From positions 1-7,417 of the forward strand of contig NZ_CAMPHH010000168.1 in assembly GCF_946885855.1 (NCBI RefSeq): a stretch of DNA of 7,417 bases. Reading direction: 5' to 3'. The stretch is from an uncultured Actinotalea sp. (lineage in GTDB: Bacteria; Actinomycetota; Actinomycetes; Actinomycetales; Cellulomonadaceae). Shown here one piece after another: positions 1 through 5,091 of the stretch. The notes beneath the pieces were generated by a model. The model worked only from the letters and a program-made list of their open reading frames with translations, did no database searches and was not told where the DNA came from. The translations under genes and the position numbers were made by a program. Each line of letters begins with the position of its first letter. Position 1 is the first letter of the stretch.

Positions 1-746
1 GGGTCGAGGTTCGGGGCGGGGGCGATCTCGACGACCTTCTGGTGGCGCCGCTGCAGCGAGCAGTCCCGCTCGAACAGGTGGACGACCTCACCGGTCGCGT
101 CGGCGAGGACCTGCACCTCGATGTGCCGGGGCCGCAGGACCGCCTGCTCGATGAACACCGTCGGGTCTCCGAACGCGCTCTGCGCCTCGCGCATGGCGGC
201 GCGCAGGGCGTCCGGGAGCTGCTCCGGCGTGTCGACACGGCGCATGCCACGGCCGCCACCGCCCGCGACGGCCTTGACGAAGACCGGGAAGCCGATCTCC
301 CCGGCCGCGGCCACCAGCTCGTCGACGTCCGACGACGGCGCCGTCGAGGCGAGCACCGGGATCCCGGCCTCGCGGGCGGCCCGGAGCGCCCGCACCTTGT
401 TCCCGGCGAGCTCGAGGACCTCCGGCGGCGGACCGATGAACGTGATGCCCGCCTCCTGGCAGGCGCGCGCCAGGTCCGGGTTCTCCGAGAGGAAGCCGTA
501 CCCCGGGTAGACCGCGTCGGCCCCGCACTCCCGGGCGACCCGCACGATCTCCTGGACGTCGAGGTAGGCGCGGACGGGGTGCCCCGGCTCCCCGATCGGG
601 TACGCCTCGTCGGCCTTGAGGCGGTGCTCGGAGTTGCGGTCCTCGTGGGGGAACACCGCCACGGTCCGGGCACCGAGCTCGAACGCGGCACGGAAACCAC
701 GGACGGCGATCTCGGCACGGTTGGCGACGAGCACCTTCGAGAACAC
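1..746 (-). CDS. pyc: Pyruvate carboxylase, N-terminal part of the biotin carboxylase domain (runs off the window)
   Basis: Biotin-dependent cytosolic enzyme that carboxylates pyruvate to oxaloacetate, an anaplerotic step. About 248 codons are visible; the family is usually about 1,130 residues, so the rest of the ATP-grasp domain, the carboxyltransferase domain and the biotinyl domain lie beyond position 1. Visible features: the start MFSKVLVANRAEIAVR (N-terminal biotin carboxylase fold), YPGYGFLSEN at residues 80-89, Lys117 in AGNKVRAL, the ATP-binding glycine loop KAVAGGGGRGM at 158-168, and ERDCSLQRRHQKVVEIAPA near the edge. The stretch VFPHEDRNSEHRLKADEAY points to pyruvate carboxylase rather than an acyl-CoA carboxylase subunit, which has a YSDADR-type sequence there; this family assignment is from memory of the corynebacterial enzyme. 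The GTG start at 746 is chosen because a GAGG Shine-Dalgarno lies 6 bases upstream and the protein then begins exactly at the domain. It is the last gene seen in the minus-strand series and has its own upstream gap of 206 bases, so it is probably transcribed separately from merR. Confidence 0.93.
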   Translation of the reverse strand, partial: MFSKVLVANRAEIAVRGFRAAFELGARTVAVFPHEDRNSEHRLKADEAYPIGEPGHPVRAYLDVQEIVRVARECGADAVYPGYGFLSENPDLARACQEAGITFIGPPPEVLELAGNKVRALRAAREAGIPVLASTAPSSDVDELVAAAGEIGFPVFVKAVAGGGGRGMRRVDTPEQLPDALRAAMREAQSAFGDPTVFIEQAVLRPRHIEVQVLADATGEVVHLFERDCSLQRRHQKVVEIAPAPNLD

Positions 747-774
747 AGCACACCTCACGTCCGGTTACGGGGGT

Positions 775-795
775 GGGAGCACCGTAGCCGCTCCC
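775..795 (-). promoter_or_regulatory. Possible pyc promoter -10 box inside an inverted repeat
   Basis: On the minus strand TACGGT (781-786) fits the actinobacterial TANNNT -10 pattern and lies 35 bases upstream of the pyc GTG. It is enclosed by an inverted repeat, GGGAGC at 775-780 and GCTCCC at 790-795, with 9 bases between the arms. No good TTGACA-like -35 is seen 16-18 bases upstream. The dyad could be an operator covering the -10, or a chance G/C palindrome. Confidence 0.35.
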
Positions 796-890
796 CCGGA
801 CGCGCCGCCCCACGTCCGCGAGCCGGACGCACTGGTCGTGGGCGCAGCGAAGCGCACGGGTCCCGGACGGCGTCCACCCCGGGAGCCCAT

Positions 891-904
891 CGGCGCCGGC
901 GCCG
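891..904. repeat. 14-base perfect G/C palindrome between merR and pyc
   Basis: CGGCGCCGGCGCCG is fully self-complementary. It lies in the 206-base gap between the second merR and pyc, next to the terminator-like hairpin at 910-938, and could contribute to transcript folding or termination. In DNA this rich in G+C such a palindrome may also be accidental. Confidence 0.4.
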
Positions 905-909
905 GCCGA

Positions 910-938
910 CCGGCACGAGGCTGCCGCCCGGGTGCCGG
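910..938 (-). terminator. Terminator-like hairpin just downstream of the second merR gene
   Basis: CCGGCAC (910-916) pairs with GTGCCGG (932-938), a 7-base-pair G/C-rich stem with a 15-base loop. It begins 14 bases after the merR stop codon at 953. There is no T-tract, which is common for actinobacterial terminators. Position is the main support; chance stems are frequent in this composition. Confidence 0.4.
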
Positions 939-952
939 CGGGCGCCTCGGCC

Positions 953-1516
<564 letters not shown>

Positions 1517-1571
1517 CGACTCTCCGGTGCCGGCCACGGCCACTCCCCTTCGTCCATCCCTGCGCGCTCCG

Positions 1572-1588
1572 CTCGCCCGAAGGGCGGG
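1572..1588 (-). promoter_or_regulatory. Short stable hairpin in the merR 5' leader
   Basis: CGCCC (1574-1578) pairs with GGGCG (1582-1586) around a 3-base loop, and two further pairs including one G-T wobble extend it to 1572-1588. If transcription starts near 1595 the hairpin would begin within about ten bases of the 5' end of the messenger. Such a structure could stabilise the transcript. Its function is unknown. Confidence 0.35.
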
Positions 1589-1601
1589 AGGTGATGCCTT
1601 C

Positions 1602-1630
1602 ACGCTAGGACCGTCGGCAGGTGAGGTCAA
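1602..1630 (-). promoter_or_regulatory. Strong sigma-70-type promoter for the second merR gene
   Basis: On the minus strand TTGACC (1625-1630) is followed after exactly 17 bases by TAGCGT (1602-1607). This is the best promoter match in the window. The predicted start of transcription is near 1595, giving a leader of about 58-79 bases to the two candidate start codons. The spacer is 17 bases, not the stretched 19-20 bases typical of promoters that MerR proteins activate by untwisting. Confidence 0.75.
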
Positions 1631-1675
1631 CGACCGGGCCCCGCGACGCTCACCCGGCGTGTCGCGCCAGCGTGT

Positions 1676-1698
1676 CTCAACGTGAACTTGAAGGTGAG
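1676..1698. promoter_or_regulatory. A+T-richer imperfect dyad upstream of merR, possible MerR-family operator
   Basis: The segment has outer arms CTCAAC (1676-1681) and GGTGAG (1693-1698) that match in 5 of 6 positions as an inverted repeat. Inside it TCAA (1677-1680) and TTGA (1688-1691) form a second, perfect half-site pair 7 bases apart. It resembles MerR-family operators such as the SoxR box CCTCAAGTTAACTTGAGG. It stands out from its surroundings by base composition. It lies about 46 bases upstream of the merR -35 and just downstream of the bifunctional nuclease stop codon. Confidence 0.45.
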
Positions 1699-1707
1699 GC
1701 CCCCGAC

Positions 1708-1738
1708 GGTCCGGTCGCTGTCACGAGGGAGCCGGACC
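1708..1738 (-). terminator. Weak hairpin overlapping the 3' end of the bifunctional nuclease gene
   Basis: GGTCCGG (1708-1714) pairs with CCGGACC (1732-1738) across a 17-base loop that contains the stop codon at 1721-1723. There is no T-tract and the loop is long, so it is a low-confidence terminator candidate. It separates the nuclease gene from the strong merR promoter. Confidence 0.25.
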
Positions 1739-2230
1739 CTCCTCCTCCCCGGTGACGAAGTCGTCCGGGTTGACCGTGTCGAGGAAAGCCCGGAACTCCT
1801 CGACCTCCTCCTCCTCACCGCGTTCCTCGACGGGCAGGCCCGACTCCTCCAGGACCGCCGGTGCGCAGAGCACCGGGCTGCCCGTCCGTACCGCCAGGGC
1901 GATGGCGTCCGAGGCGCGCGCGTCCACCCGCGAGCCGTTGTCCAGGACGAGCGCCGCGTGGAAGACGCCGTCGACGAGCGCGACGACCTCCGACCGGACC
2001 AGCTCCACGCCGGTGGCCTCGAGCGTCGCCGCGAAGAGGTCGTGCGTCATCGGCCGCGGCGGCACCGCCCCGCTCTGCGCAGCCGCGATGGCCGTGCCCT
2101 CGGTGAGCCCCACCACGATGGGCAGCAGCCGCCGCCCCTCGATGTCGAGCAGCAGCACGACCACCTGGTCCAGGGGGGCCTGCCGGCGCACGCCGAGGAC
2201 CTCGAGCTCCACCATGCCGTTGTCGCCCAC
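1721..2230 (-). CDS. Bifunctional nuclease family protein (BFN domain, DUF151), Rv1829-type
   Basis: Protein of 169 residues made of one BFN/DUF151 domain. Visible family features are the repeated-strand start VELEVLGVRRQAPLDQVVVLLL, the LPIVVGLTEGTAIAAAQSG block (about residues 36-54), PPRPMTHDL (57-65), ASDAIALAVRTGSPV (105-119), and an acidic C-terminus ending FRAFLDTVNPDDF. The name comes from plant BFN proteins with DNase/RNase activity; the activity of bacterial members is poorly established, so nuclease function is family knowledge only. GTG at 2230 is chosen as start because an in-frame TAG lies just upstream at 2240-2242 and a TAGCGT box ends 6 bases before the GTG, the geometry of a leaderless transcript. 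ATG at 2215 (MVELEVLGV) is the alternative and matches where most homologues begin. It sits between the two merR genes, as in mycobacteria. Confidence 0.92.
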   Translation of the reverse strand: MGDNGMVELEVLGVRRQAPLDQVVVLLLDIEGRRLLPIVVGLTEGTAIAAAQSGAVPPRPMTHDLFAATLEATGVELVRSEVVALVDGVFHAALVLDNGSRVDARASDAIALAVRTGSPVLCAPAVLEESGLPVEERGEEEEVEEFRAFLDTVNPDDFVTGEEEGPAPS

Positions 2231-2236
2231 GACTCC

Positions 2237-2242
2237 ACGCTA
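2237..2242 (-). promoter_or_regulatory. -10 box for a probable leaderless bifunctional nuclease transcript
   Basis: TAGCGT on the minus strand ends 6 bases before the GTG at 2230, so transcription would start at or beside the start codon. The only other ribosome-binding candidate, GGAG at 2233-2236, is 2 bases from the GTG and too close to work. The same hexamer is used in the strong merR promoter at 1602-1607. No convincing -35 is visible. Confidence 0.5.
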
Positions 2243-2295
2243 CGTCGGAACTCCGGCCCGCGGCACGCGGTCGGGCCGCCGCCGTGGCATCCGGG

Positions 2296-3129
2296 TCAGG
2301 GGGCGAGGTCGGCGACGCCGGCGCGCACCATGGCGGTGTGCAGCCGTCCGCACAGCTCGCCCACCTCGGCCGCGACCGACGCCGCGCGCGCCTGGCCCCC
2401 GGCGCGCTGCGCGCGCAGGGGCGCGACGATCTGGTCCACGACGGAGACCTGCCGGTCCGCCGCCGCGCGGAACGAACGAAGGTGCCGGACGTCCACCCCG
2501 TGCTCCCGCAGCGCCGCCGCGGCGACGACGACGTCGCGCGCCCACACGGGCAGGTGCCCGGACGGCGCCACGTCCACCACGCCGGCCTCGACGAGGTCCG
2601 TCACCAGCTCCTCGTCCACCCCGGCGTCCGCAGCGAGCGCCGCGACGGTGAACCGGGCACGACCACCCTGGCCGGTGCGCTCCCCGTCCCGGGTCGCGAG
2701 CCGCGGGACCACCGGCTCGGCCGCCTCGCCGGCGTCGAGGGCGGCGAGCTGGTCGCCGATCACCTTGAGGGGGAGGTAACGGTCGCGCTGCTGCCTCAGC
2801 ACGTACCGCAGCCGCTCCACGTCGGCGGGACTGTACTGGCGGTATCCGCCCGCTGTCCGCCGCGGCTCCACGAGACCTTGCTCCTCGAGGAAGCGGAGCT
2901 TCGACGGTGTGACGGCGGGGAAGTCCGGCCGGAGGTCCGCGAGCACGTCGGAGATCCGCATGGTCGGCTCGCGCGACAGCCCCGGCGGCCAGGCCCGCGC
3001 CGGGCCCGGCCGGTCCGCCGACACGTCACCGGCACCCCGGCCGGACGTGGCGACCGCGTGCCCGTCCGGCCGGACCCGCTCCTCCTCGGCGACCCGGCGC
3101 GCCGCAGCGGCGCCCGAGCCGGCCGTCAC
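2296..3129 (-). CDS. ftsR: MerR-family regulator of the FtsR type (Rv1828 orthologue-type)
   Basis: Predicted 277-residue DNA-binding protein. The MerR helix-turn-helix starts at about residue 57: MRISDVLADLRPDFPAVTPS, then KLRFLEEQGLVEP, with the wing GGYRQYSPADVERLRYVLRQ and the hallmark RYLPLKVIGDQLAALD. A long C-terminal helical region follows (about 150-277), including GVDVRHLRSFRAAADRQVS, a segment shared with Rv1828. The Corynebacterium orthologue FtsR activates ftsZ; that target is not tested here. The GTG start at 3129 overlaps the garA stop codon as GTGA, which implies translational coupling. It gives an N-terminal tail of 56 low-complexity residues before the first conserved Met at 2961. 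A shorter start at that ATG has no clear Shine-Dalgarno, so the coupled start is preferred. There is no cysteine-based effector site. Neighbours are garA upstream and the bifunctional nuclease gene 65 bases downstream. Confidence 0.9.
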   Translation of the reverse strand: MTAGSGAAAARRVAEEERVRPDGHAVATSGRGAGDVSADRPGPARAWPPGLSREPTMRISDVLADLRPDFPAVTPSKLRFLEEQGLVEPRRTAGGYRQYSPADVERLRYVLRQQRDRYLPLKVIGDQLAALDAGEAAEPVVPRLATRDGERTGQGGRARFTVAALAADAGVDEELVTDLVEAGVVDVAPSGHLPVWARDVVVAAAALREHGVDVRHLRSFRAAADRQVSVVDQIVAPLRAQRAGGQARAASVAAEVGELCGRLHTAMVRAGVADLAP

Positions 3130-3632
3130 GACGGGTCGCCCTGGTCGCCGCCGCCGGCGCCGCGGGCCGGGCTCGGGTGGAAGGTCATGCGGAACTTGCC
3201 GATCTGCACCTCGTCGCCCGCGCGCAGCAGCGCCTGCTCGATGCGCGTCCGGTTCACGTAGGTACCGTTGAGCGAGCCCACGTCGCGCACGACGAAGCCG
3301 CCGCCCTCCCGGACGAACTCGACGTGCTTGCGTGACACCGTGACGTCGTCCAGGAAGATGTCGGCGTCCGGGCTGCGCCCCGCGACCGTGCGGTCGTCGT
3401 CCAGGAGGAACCGCGCCCCGGCGCTGGGACCGCGCTGCATGACGAGCAGTGCCGACGTCGGGGGGAGCGCCGCCACGGCGGCCTTCTCCTCCGCCGACAG
3501 CCCGACCGGGGAGACGTCCGGCTCGACGGGCACGATCACGCCGGGACCGAAGGACATCGTCGTGTCCGCGGAGGCCCAGCGCGGGTCCTCCGACGCACGT
3601 CCGCGCGGGTCCTGCGCGTCTGCCTCGGTCAT
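3126..3632 (-). CDS. garA: FHA-domain regulator of the GarA/OdhI type
   Basis: Protein of 168 residues. GarA/OdhI proteins bind and inhibit 2-oxoglutarate dehydrogenase and modulate glutamate metabolism; Ser/Thr kinase phosphorylation on an N-terminal threonine pair makes the tail fold back on its own FHA domain and releases the targets (family knowledge). Here the tail carries ADTTMSF with Thr24 and Thr25, the counterpart of the ETTSVF site. The FHA domain spans about residues 60-153: GR at 85-86 (VAGRSPDADI), Ser100, Arg101 and His103 (VTVSRKHVEF), and Asn122-Gly123 (GSLNGTYVNRTRI), all expected phosphothreonine-binding positions. The ATG at 3632 has a GAGGAGGAG purine run ending about 4 bases upstream. 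Its stop overlaps the ftsR start as GTGA. The gene is preceded by a 269-base gap with possible leader structures. No frameshift or missing key residue is seen. Confidence 0.95.
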   Translation of the reverse strand: MTEADAQDPRGRASEDPRWASADTTMSFGPGVIVPVEPDVSPVGLSAEEKAAVAALPPTSALLVMQRGPSAGARFLLDDDRTVAGRSPDADIFLDDVTVSRKHVEFVREGGGFVVRDVGSLNGTYVNRTRIEQALLRAGDEVQIGKFRMTFHPSPARGAGGGDQGDPS

Positions 3633-3674
3633 GGCTCCTCCTCGGCGGGGCGACCGGGGCCGCCCCGACGGATG

Positions 3675-3691
3675 GTCCGCGCGGGGCGGAC
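3675..3691 (-). promoter_or_regulatory. Hairpin in the putative garA leader
   Basis: GTCCGC (3675-3680) pairs with GCGGAC (3686-3691) around the loop GCGGG. It lies 43 bases upstream of the garA start codon, and downstream of any promoter in the gap, so it would be in the messenger leader. It could affect translation or be a chance stem. Confidence 0.35.
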
Positions 3692-3754
3692 GGCTGACGG
3701 GACCACGGACGGGCCCAGACGGCGACCCTGCTCCGGACACCGCCGCGTCGGTCG

Positions 3755-3775
3755 CCCGGGAGAAGATCCCCCGGG
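3755..3775 (-). terminator. Stable hairpin in the DUF881-garA gap, terminator or attenuator candidate
   Basis: Read on the minus strand, CCCGGG plus GGA pairs with TCT plus CCCGGG, giving 9 base pairs (one G-T wobble) and a TCT loop. It is the strongest short hairpin seen in the window. There is no T-tract after it. It lies 127 bases past the DUF881-2 stop and 123 bases before garA, so it could end the membrane-cluster transcript or act as an attenuator within a garA leader. Confidence 0.45.
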
Positions 3776-3800
3776 TCGGCGAGCCGCACGGTGCAGCCAC

Positions 3801-3806
3801 AGCCTA
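3801..3806 (-). promoter_or_regulatory. Possible garA promoter -10 box
   Basis: TAGGCT on the minus strand is the only TANNNT hexamer I find in the gap and sits in its one A/T-containing patch. The -35 is poor (CTGCCG at 18 bases). If real, transcription begins near 3794, giving a leader of about 160 bases that carries both hairpins. Confidence 0.35.
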
Positions 3807-3876
3807 TGCGCAGGCCACGCCACTCGGCAGCCCCGGGACCGGCGGCCGGCCCCAGGACCGTGGGCCTCCCGCCGGG

Positions 3877-3906
3877 CGATCACCCGGCGATCACCTGTCG
3901 ATCACC
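3877..3906. repeat. Three direct repeats of CGATCACC at exact 11-base spacing
   Basis: CGATCACC occurs at 3877-3884, 3888-3895 and 3899-3906, each start 11 bases after the last, about one helical turn. The spacer bases CGG and TGT differ, so only the 8-base core is strictly repeated. The last copy overlaps the DUF881-2 stop codon (3902-3904). Same-face spacing suits cooperative protein binding, but a local slippage duplication would look the same. Confidence 0.6.
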
Positions 3907-4762
3907 CTTCCGGCGGTACCGGCGTGGCGAACCGGGGCGTCACGGGGTCGCGCGTGGCCGTCACCTCGACCTCGTCGAGCTCGGTCACCGTGGTCGTCCC
4001 GCCCACGCCCCGGACCTGCGCCATCGCTCCTCCGGGGATCTGCAGGGCGCTGGCCATCGTGGACGGGTCGCCGATGGCGATCCACCGGTAGGGAGGCTCG
4101 ATCGTCTGCCCGTCGACGACGACGACGCCCTCCGGCCCCTCGACGAAGTAGCTCGACGCCGTGAGGCGGACGTCGTTGACCTGCACCGCCTCGGCCCCGG
4201 CGTTCCGCAGCTCCTCGAGCACGTTGTAGAGCGTCAGCGGCGGGATGGCGCGCTCGGTGACGCCCAGCGTGATCCGGACGCCGGGGCCCACCGCGGGCAG
4301 CCGTCCGGCGAGGATGCCCTGGACGCGCGCCCGCTGCTGGGCGGCCTCCCGGGCCGCGAGCTGCGTGTCGGTACCCGTGACGAGCTCGGCGCGCTGCGCG
4401 CGCAGGGCCGCCACCTCGCCCTCCAGCTCGTCGCCGCGCTGGGTGACCTCGTCGAGGATCCGCACCAGCTCGTCCTGGCGCAGGGAGGCCAGACCGTCGT
4501 CGCGGTTCTGCTGGACCTGCACCACGAGCGCGAAGCCGAGCAGGGCCGCGAGGAGCGCGACCGCGAGCTGCGCCTTGGTGGCACGCGGTGCCAGGGCACG
4601 GCCGAGCGTGCGCCAGGAGCCGCTCACCGTCGGCGTCGCCGTGTGGTCGGCGGCCGGATCCGCGCTGTGGGCGGTCCGATCCGCGACCTCGTCGCGCGGC
4701 TCCGGCACGTCGTCGCGCCCGGTGTCGCCCGCTGGGCGGTGCGGGCCGTCGTCGGTCGTCAT
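3902..4762 (-). CDS. DUF881 family membrane protein, second copy
   Basis: Protein of 286 residues. A hydrophilic, Asp-rich N-terminal cytoplasmic tail (1-63) precedes a single membrane segment at about 64-83 (AQLAVALLAALLGFALVVQV). A probable coiled coil follows at about 88-145, rich in Glu, Gln, Arg and Leu (LRQDELVRILDEVTQRGDEL, then EGEVAALRAQRAEL). The DUF881 domain then runs to about 275, with VGPGVRITLGV, NVLEELRNAGAEAVQVND and the hydrophobic strands after it. The likely topology is N-in, domain outside. The function is not established for the family; the Bacillus relatives lie next to sbp and the ftsA/ftsZ locus. Its ATG overlaps the sbp stop as ATGA. It is the last gene of the cluster, and its stop codon sits inside the 11-base repeat array. 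It pairs with DUF881-1 on the other side of sbp. Confidence 0.93.
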   Translation of the reverse strand: MTTDDGPHRPAGDTGRDDVPEPRDEVADRTAHSADPAADHTATPTVSGSWRTLGRALAPRATKAQLAVALLAALLGFALVVQVQQNRDDGLASLRQDELVRILDEVTQRGDELEGEVAALRAQRAELVTGTDTQLAAREAAQQRARVQGILAGRLPAVGPGVRITLGVTERAIPPLTLYNVLEELRNAGAEAVQVNDVRLTASSYFVEGPEGVVVVDGQTIEPPYRWIAIGDPSTMASALQIPGGAMAQVRGVGGTTTVTELDEVEVTATRDPVTPRFATPVPPEG

Positions 4763-5091
4763 GCGCGGAACAGGTGCCGGCGGATCGCCGCGGCGTTGGA
4801 GAAGATCCGGATCCCCAGGACGACGACCACAGCCGTGGACAGCTGGGTGCCGACGCCCAGCTGGTCGCCGAGGAAGACGATGACGGCCGCGACCACGACG
4901 TTGGACAGGAACGAGACGATGAAGACCCGGTCGTCGAAGGTGCCGTCGAGGAGCGCCCGCAGACCACCGAACAGCGCGTCCAGGGCCGCGACCACGGCGA
5001 TCGGCAGGTAGGGCTGGAGGACCGCCGGGACCTCCGGCTCGAGGACGAGCCCGACGAGCGCGCCGACCAGCAGACCGAGAATCGCGATCAT
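4759..5091 (-). CDS. sbp: Small basic family membrane protein (DUF1290)
   Basis: Integral membrane protein of 110 residues. Four hydrophobic segments are visible at about 1-18 (MIAILGLLVGALVGLVL), 28-46, 56-75 (VFIVSFLSNVVVAAVIVFLG) and 82-97, then a basic end AAIRRHLFRA. The family hallmark YLPIAVVAALDALFGGLRA is present. The role is unknown; in Bacillus the homologue sbp lies upstream of ftsA-ftsZ, hence the symbol. The ATG at 5091 is preceded by GGAGG 7 bases upstream and overlaps the DUF881-1 stop as ATGA; its own stop overlaps DUF881-2 in the same way. Being sandwiched between two DUF881 genes with coupled starts suggests the three products act together, perhaps as a membrane complex (inference). 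The in-frame sequence upstream of 5091 belongs to another gene's shadow. Confidence 0.94.
   Translation of the reverse strand: MIAILGLLVGALVGLVLEPEVPAVLQPYLPIAVVAALDALFGGLRALLDGTFDDRVFIVSFLSNVVVAAVIVFLGDQLGVGTQLSTAVVVVLGIRIFSNAAAIRRHLFRA

Larger units (their letters stand above)
3633..3901. other. 269-base gap without a convincing gene; slot where gcvH is expected
   Basis: This stretch separates the four-gene membrane cluster from garA-ftsR. It holds the 11-base-spaced repeats (3877-3906), a hairpin at 3755-3775, a hairpin at 3675-3691 and a possible promoter at 3801-3806. In mycobacteria gcvH lies here, but no lipoyl-binding H-protein sequence is visible in any frame. An 84-codon minus-strand frame (3883 to 3629) exists but is Arg/Pro/Gly-rich and unlike any protein I know. 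Confidence 0.7.

Noticed and set aside
1517..1630. Start of the second merR at TTG 1630 giving 225 residues
   Set aside because: That TTG is part of the -35 box of the strong promoter and would lie upstream of the transcription start.
1682..2779. Long plus-strand open frame of 365 codons
   Set aside because: It lies opposite the bifunctional nuclease and ftsR genes, which are recognisable families. Its product is Arg/His/Asp-rich and has no family features, as expected of a shadow frame in G+C-rich DNA.
3130..3789. Extension of the ftsR frame to a 497-codon fusion over garA
   Set aside because: The extra sequence is the shadow of garA, which has a complete FHA domain in another frame; the GTGA overlap gives a natural start.
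3629..3883. 84-codon minus-strand frame in the gcvH slot, starting inside the 11-base repeats and ending with an ATGA overlap on garA
   Set aside because: The position and overlap are attractive, but the product is Arg/Pro/Gly-rich without any hydrophobic core pattern or known motif, it has no Shine-Dalgarno of its own, and it shows no trace of the H-protein lipoyl motif. Random open frames are common at this G+C content.
3877..3906. CRISPR array
   Set aside because: The repeats are 8 bases with 3-base spacers, far too short, and there are no cas genes.
3791..5011. Long plus-strand open frame of 406 codons
   Set aside because: It is antisense to DUF881-2 and sbp, both supported by membrane segments and family motifs, and its product is rich in Arg, His and Asp with no domain.
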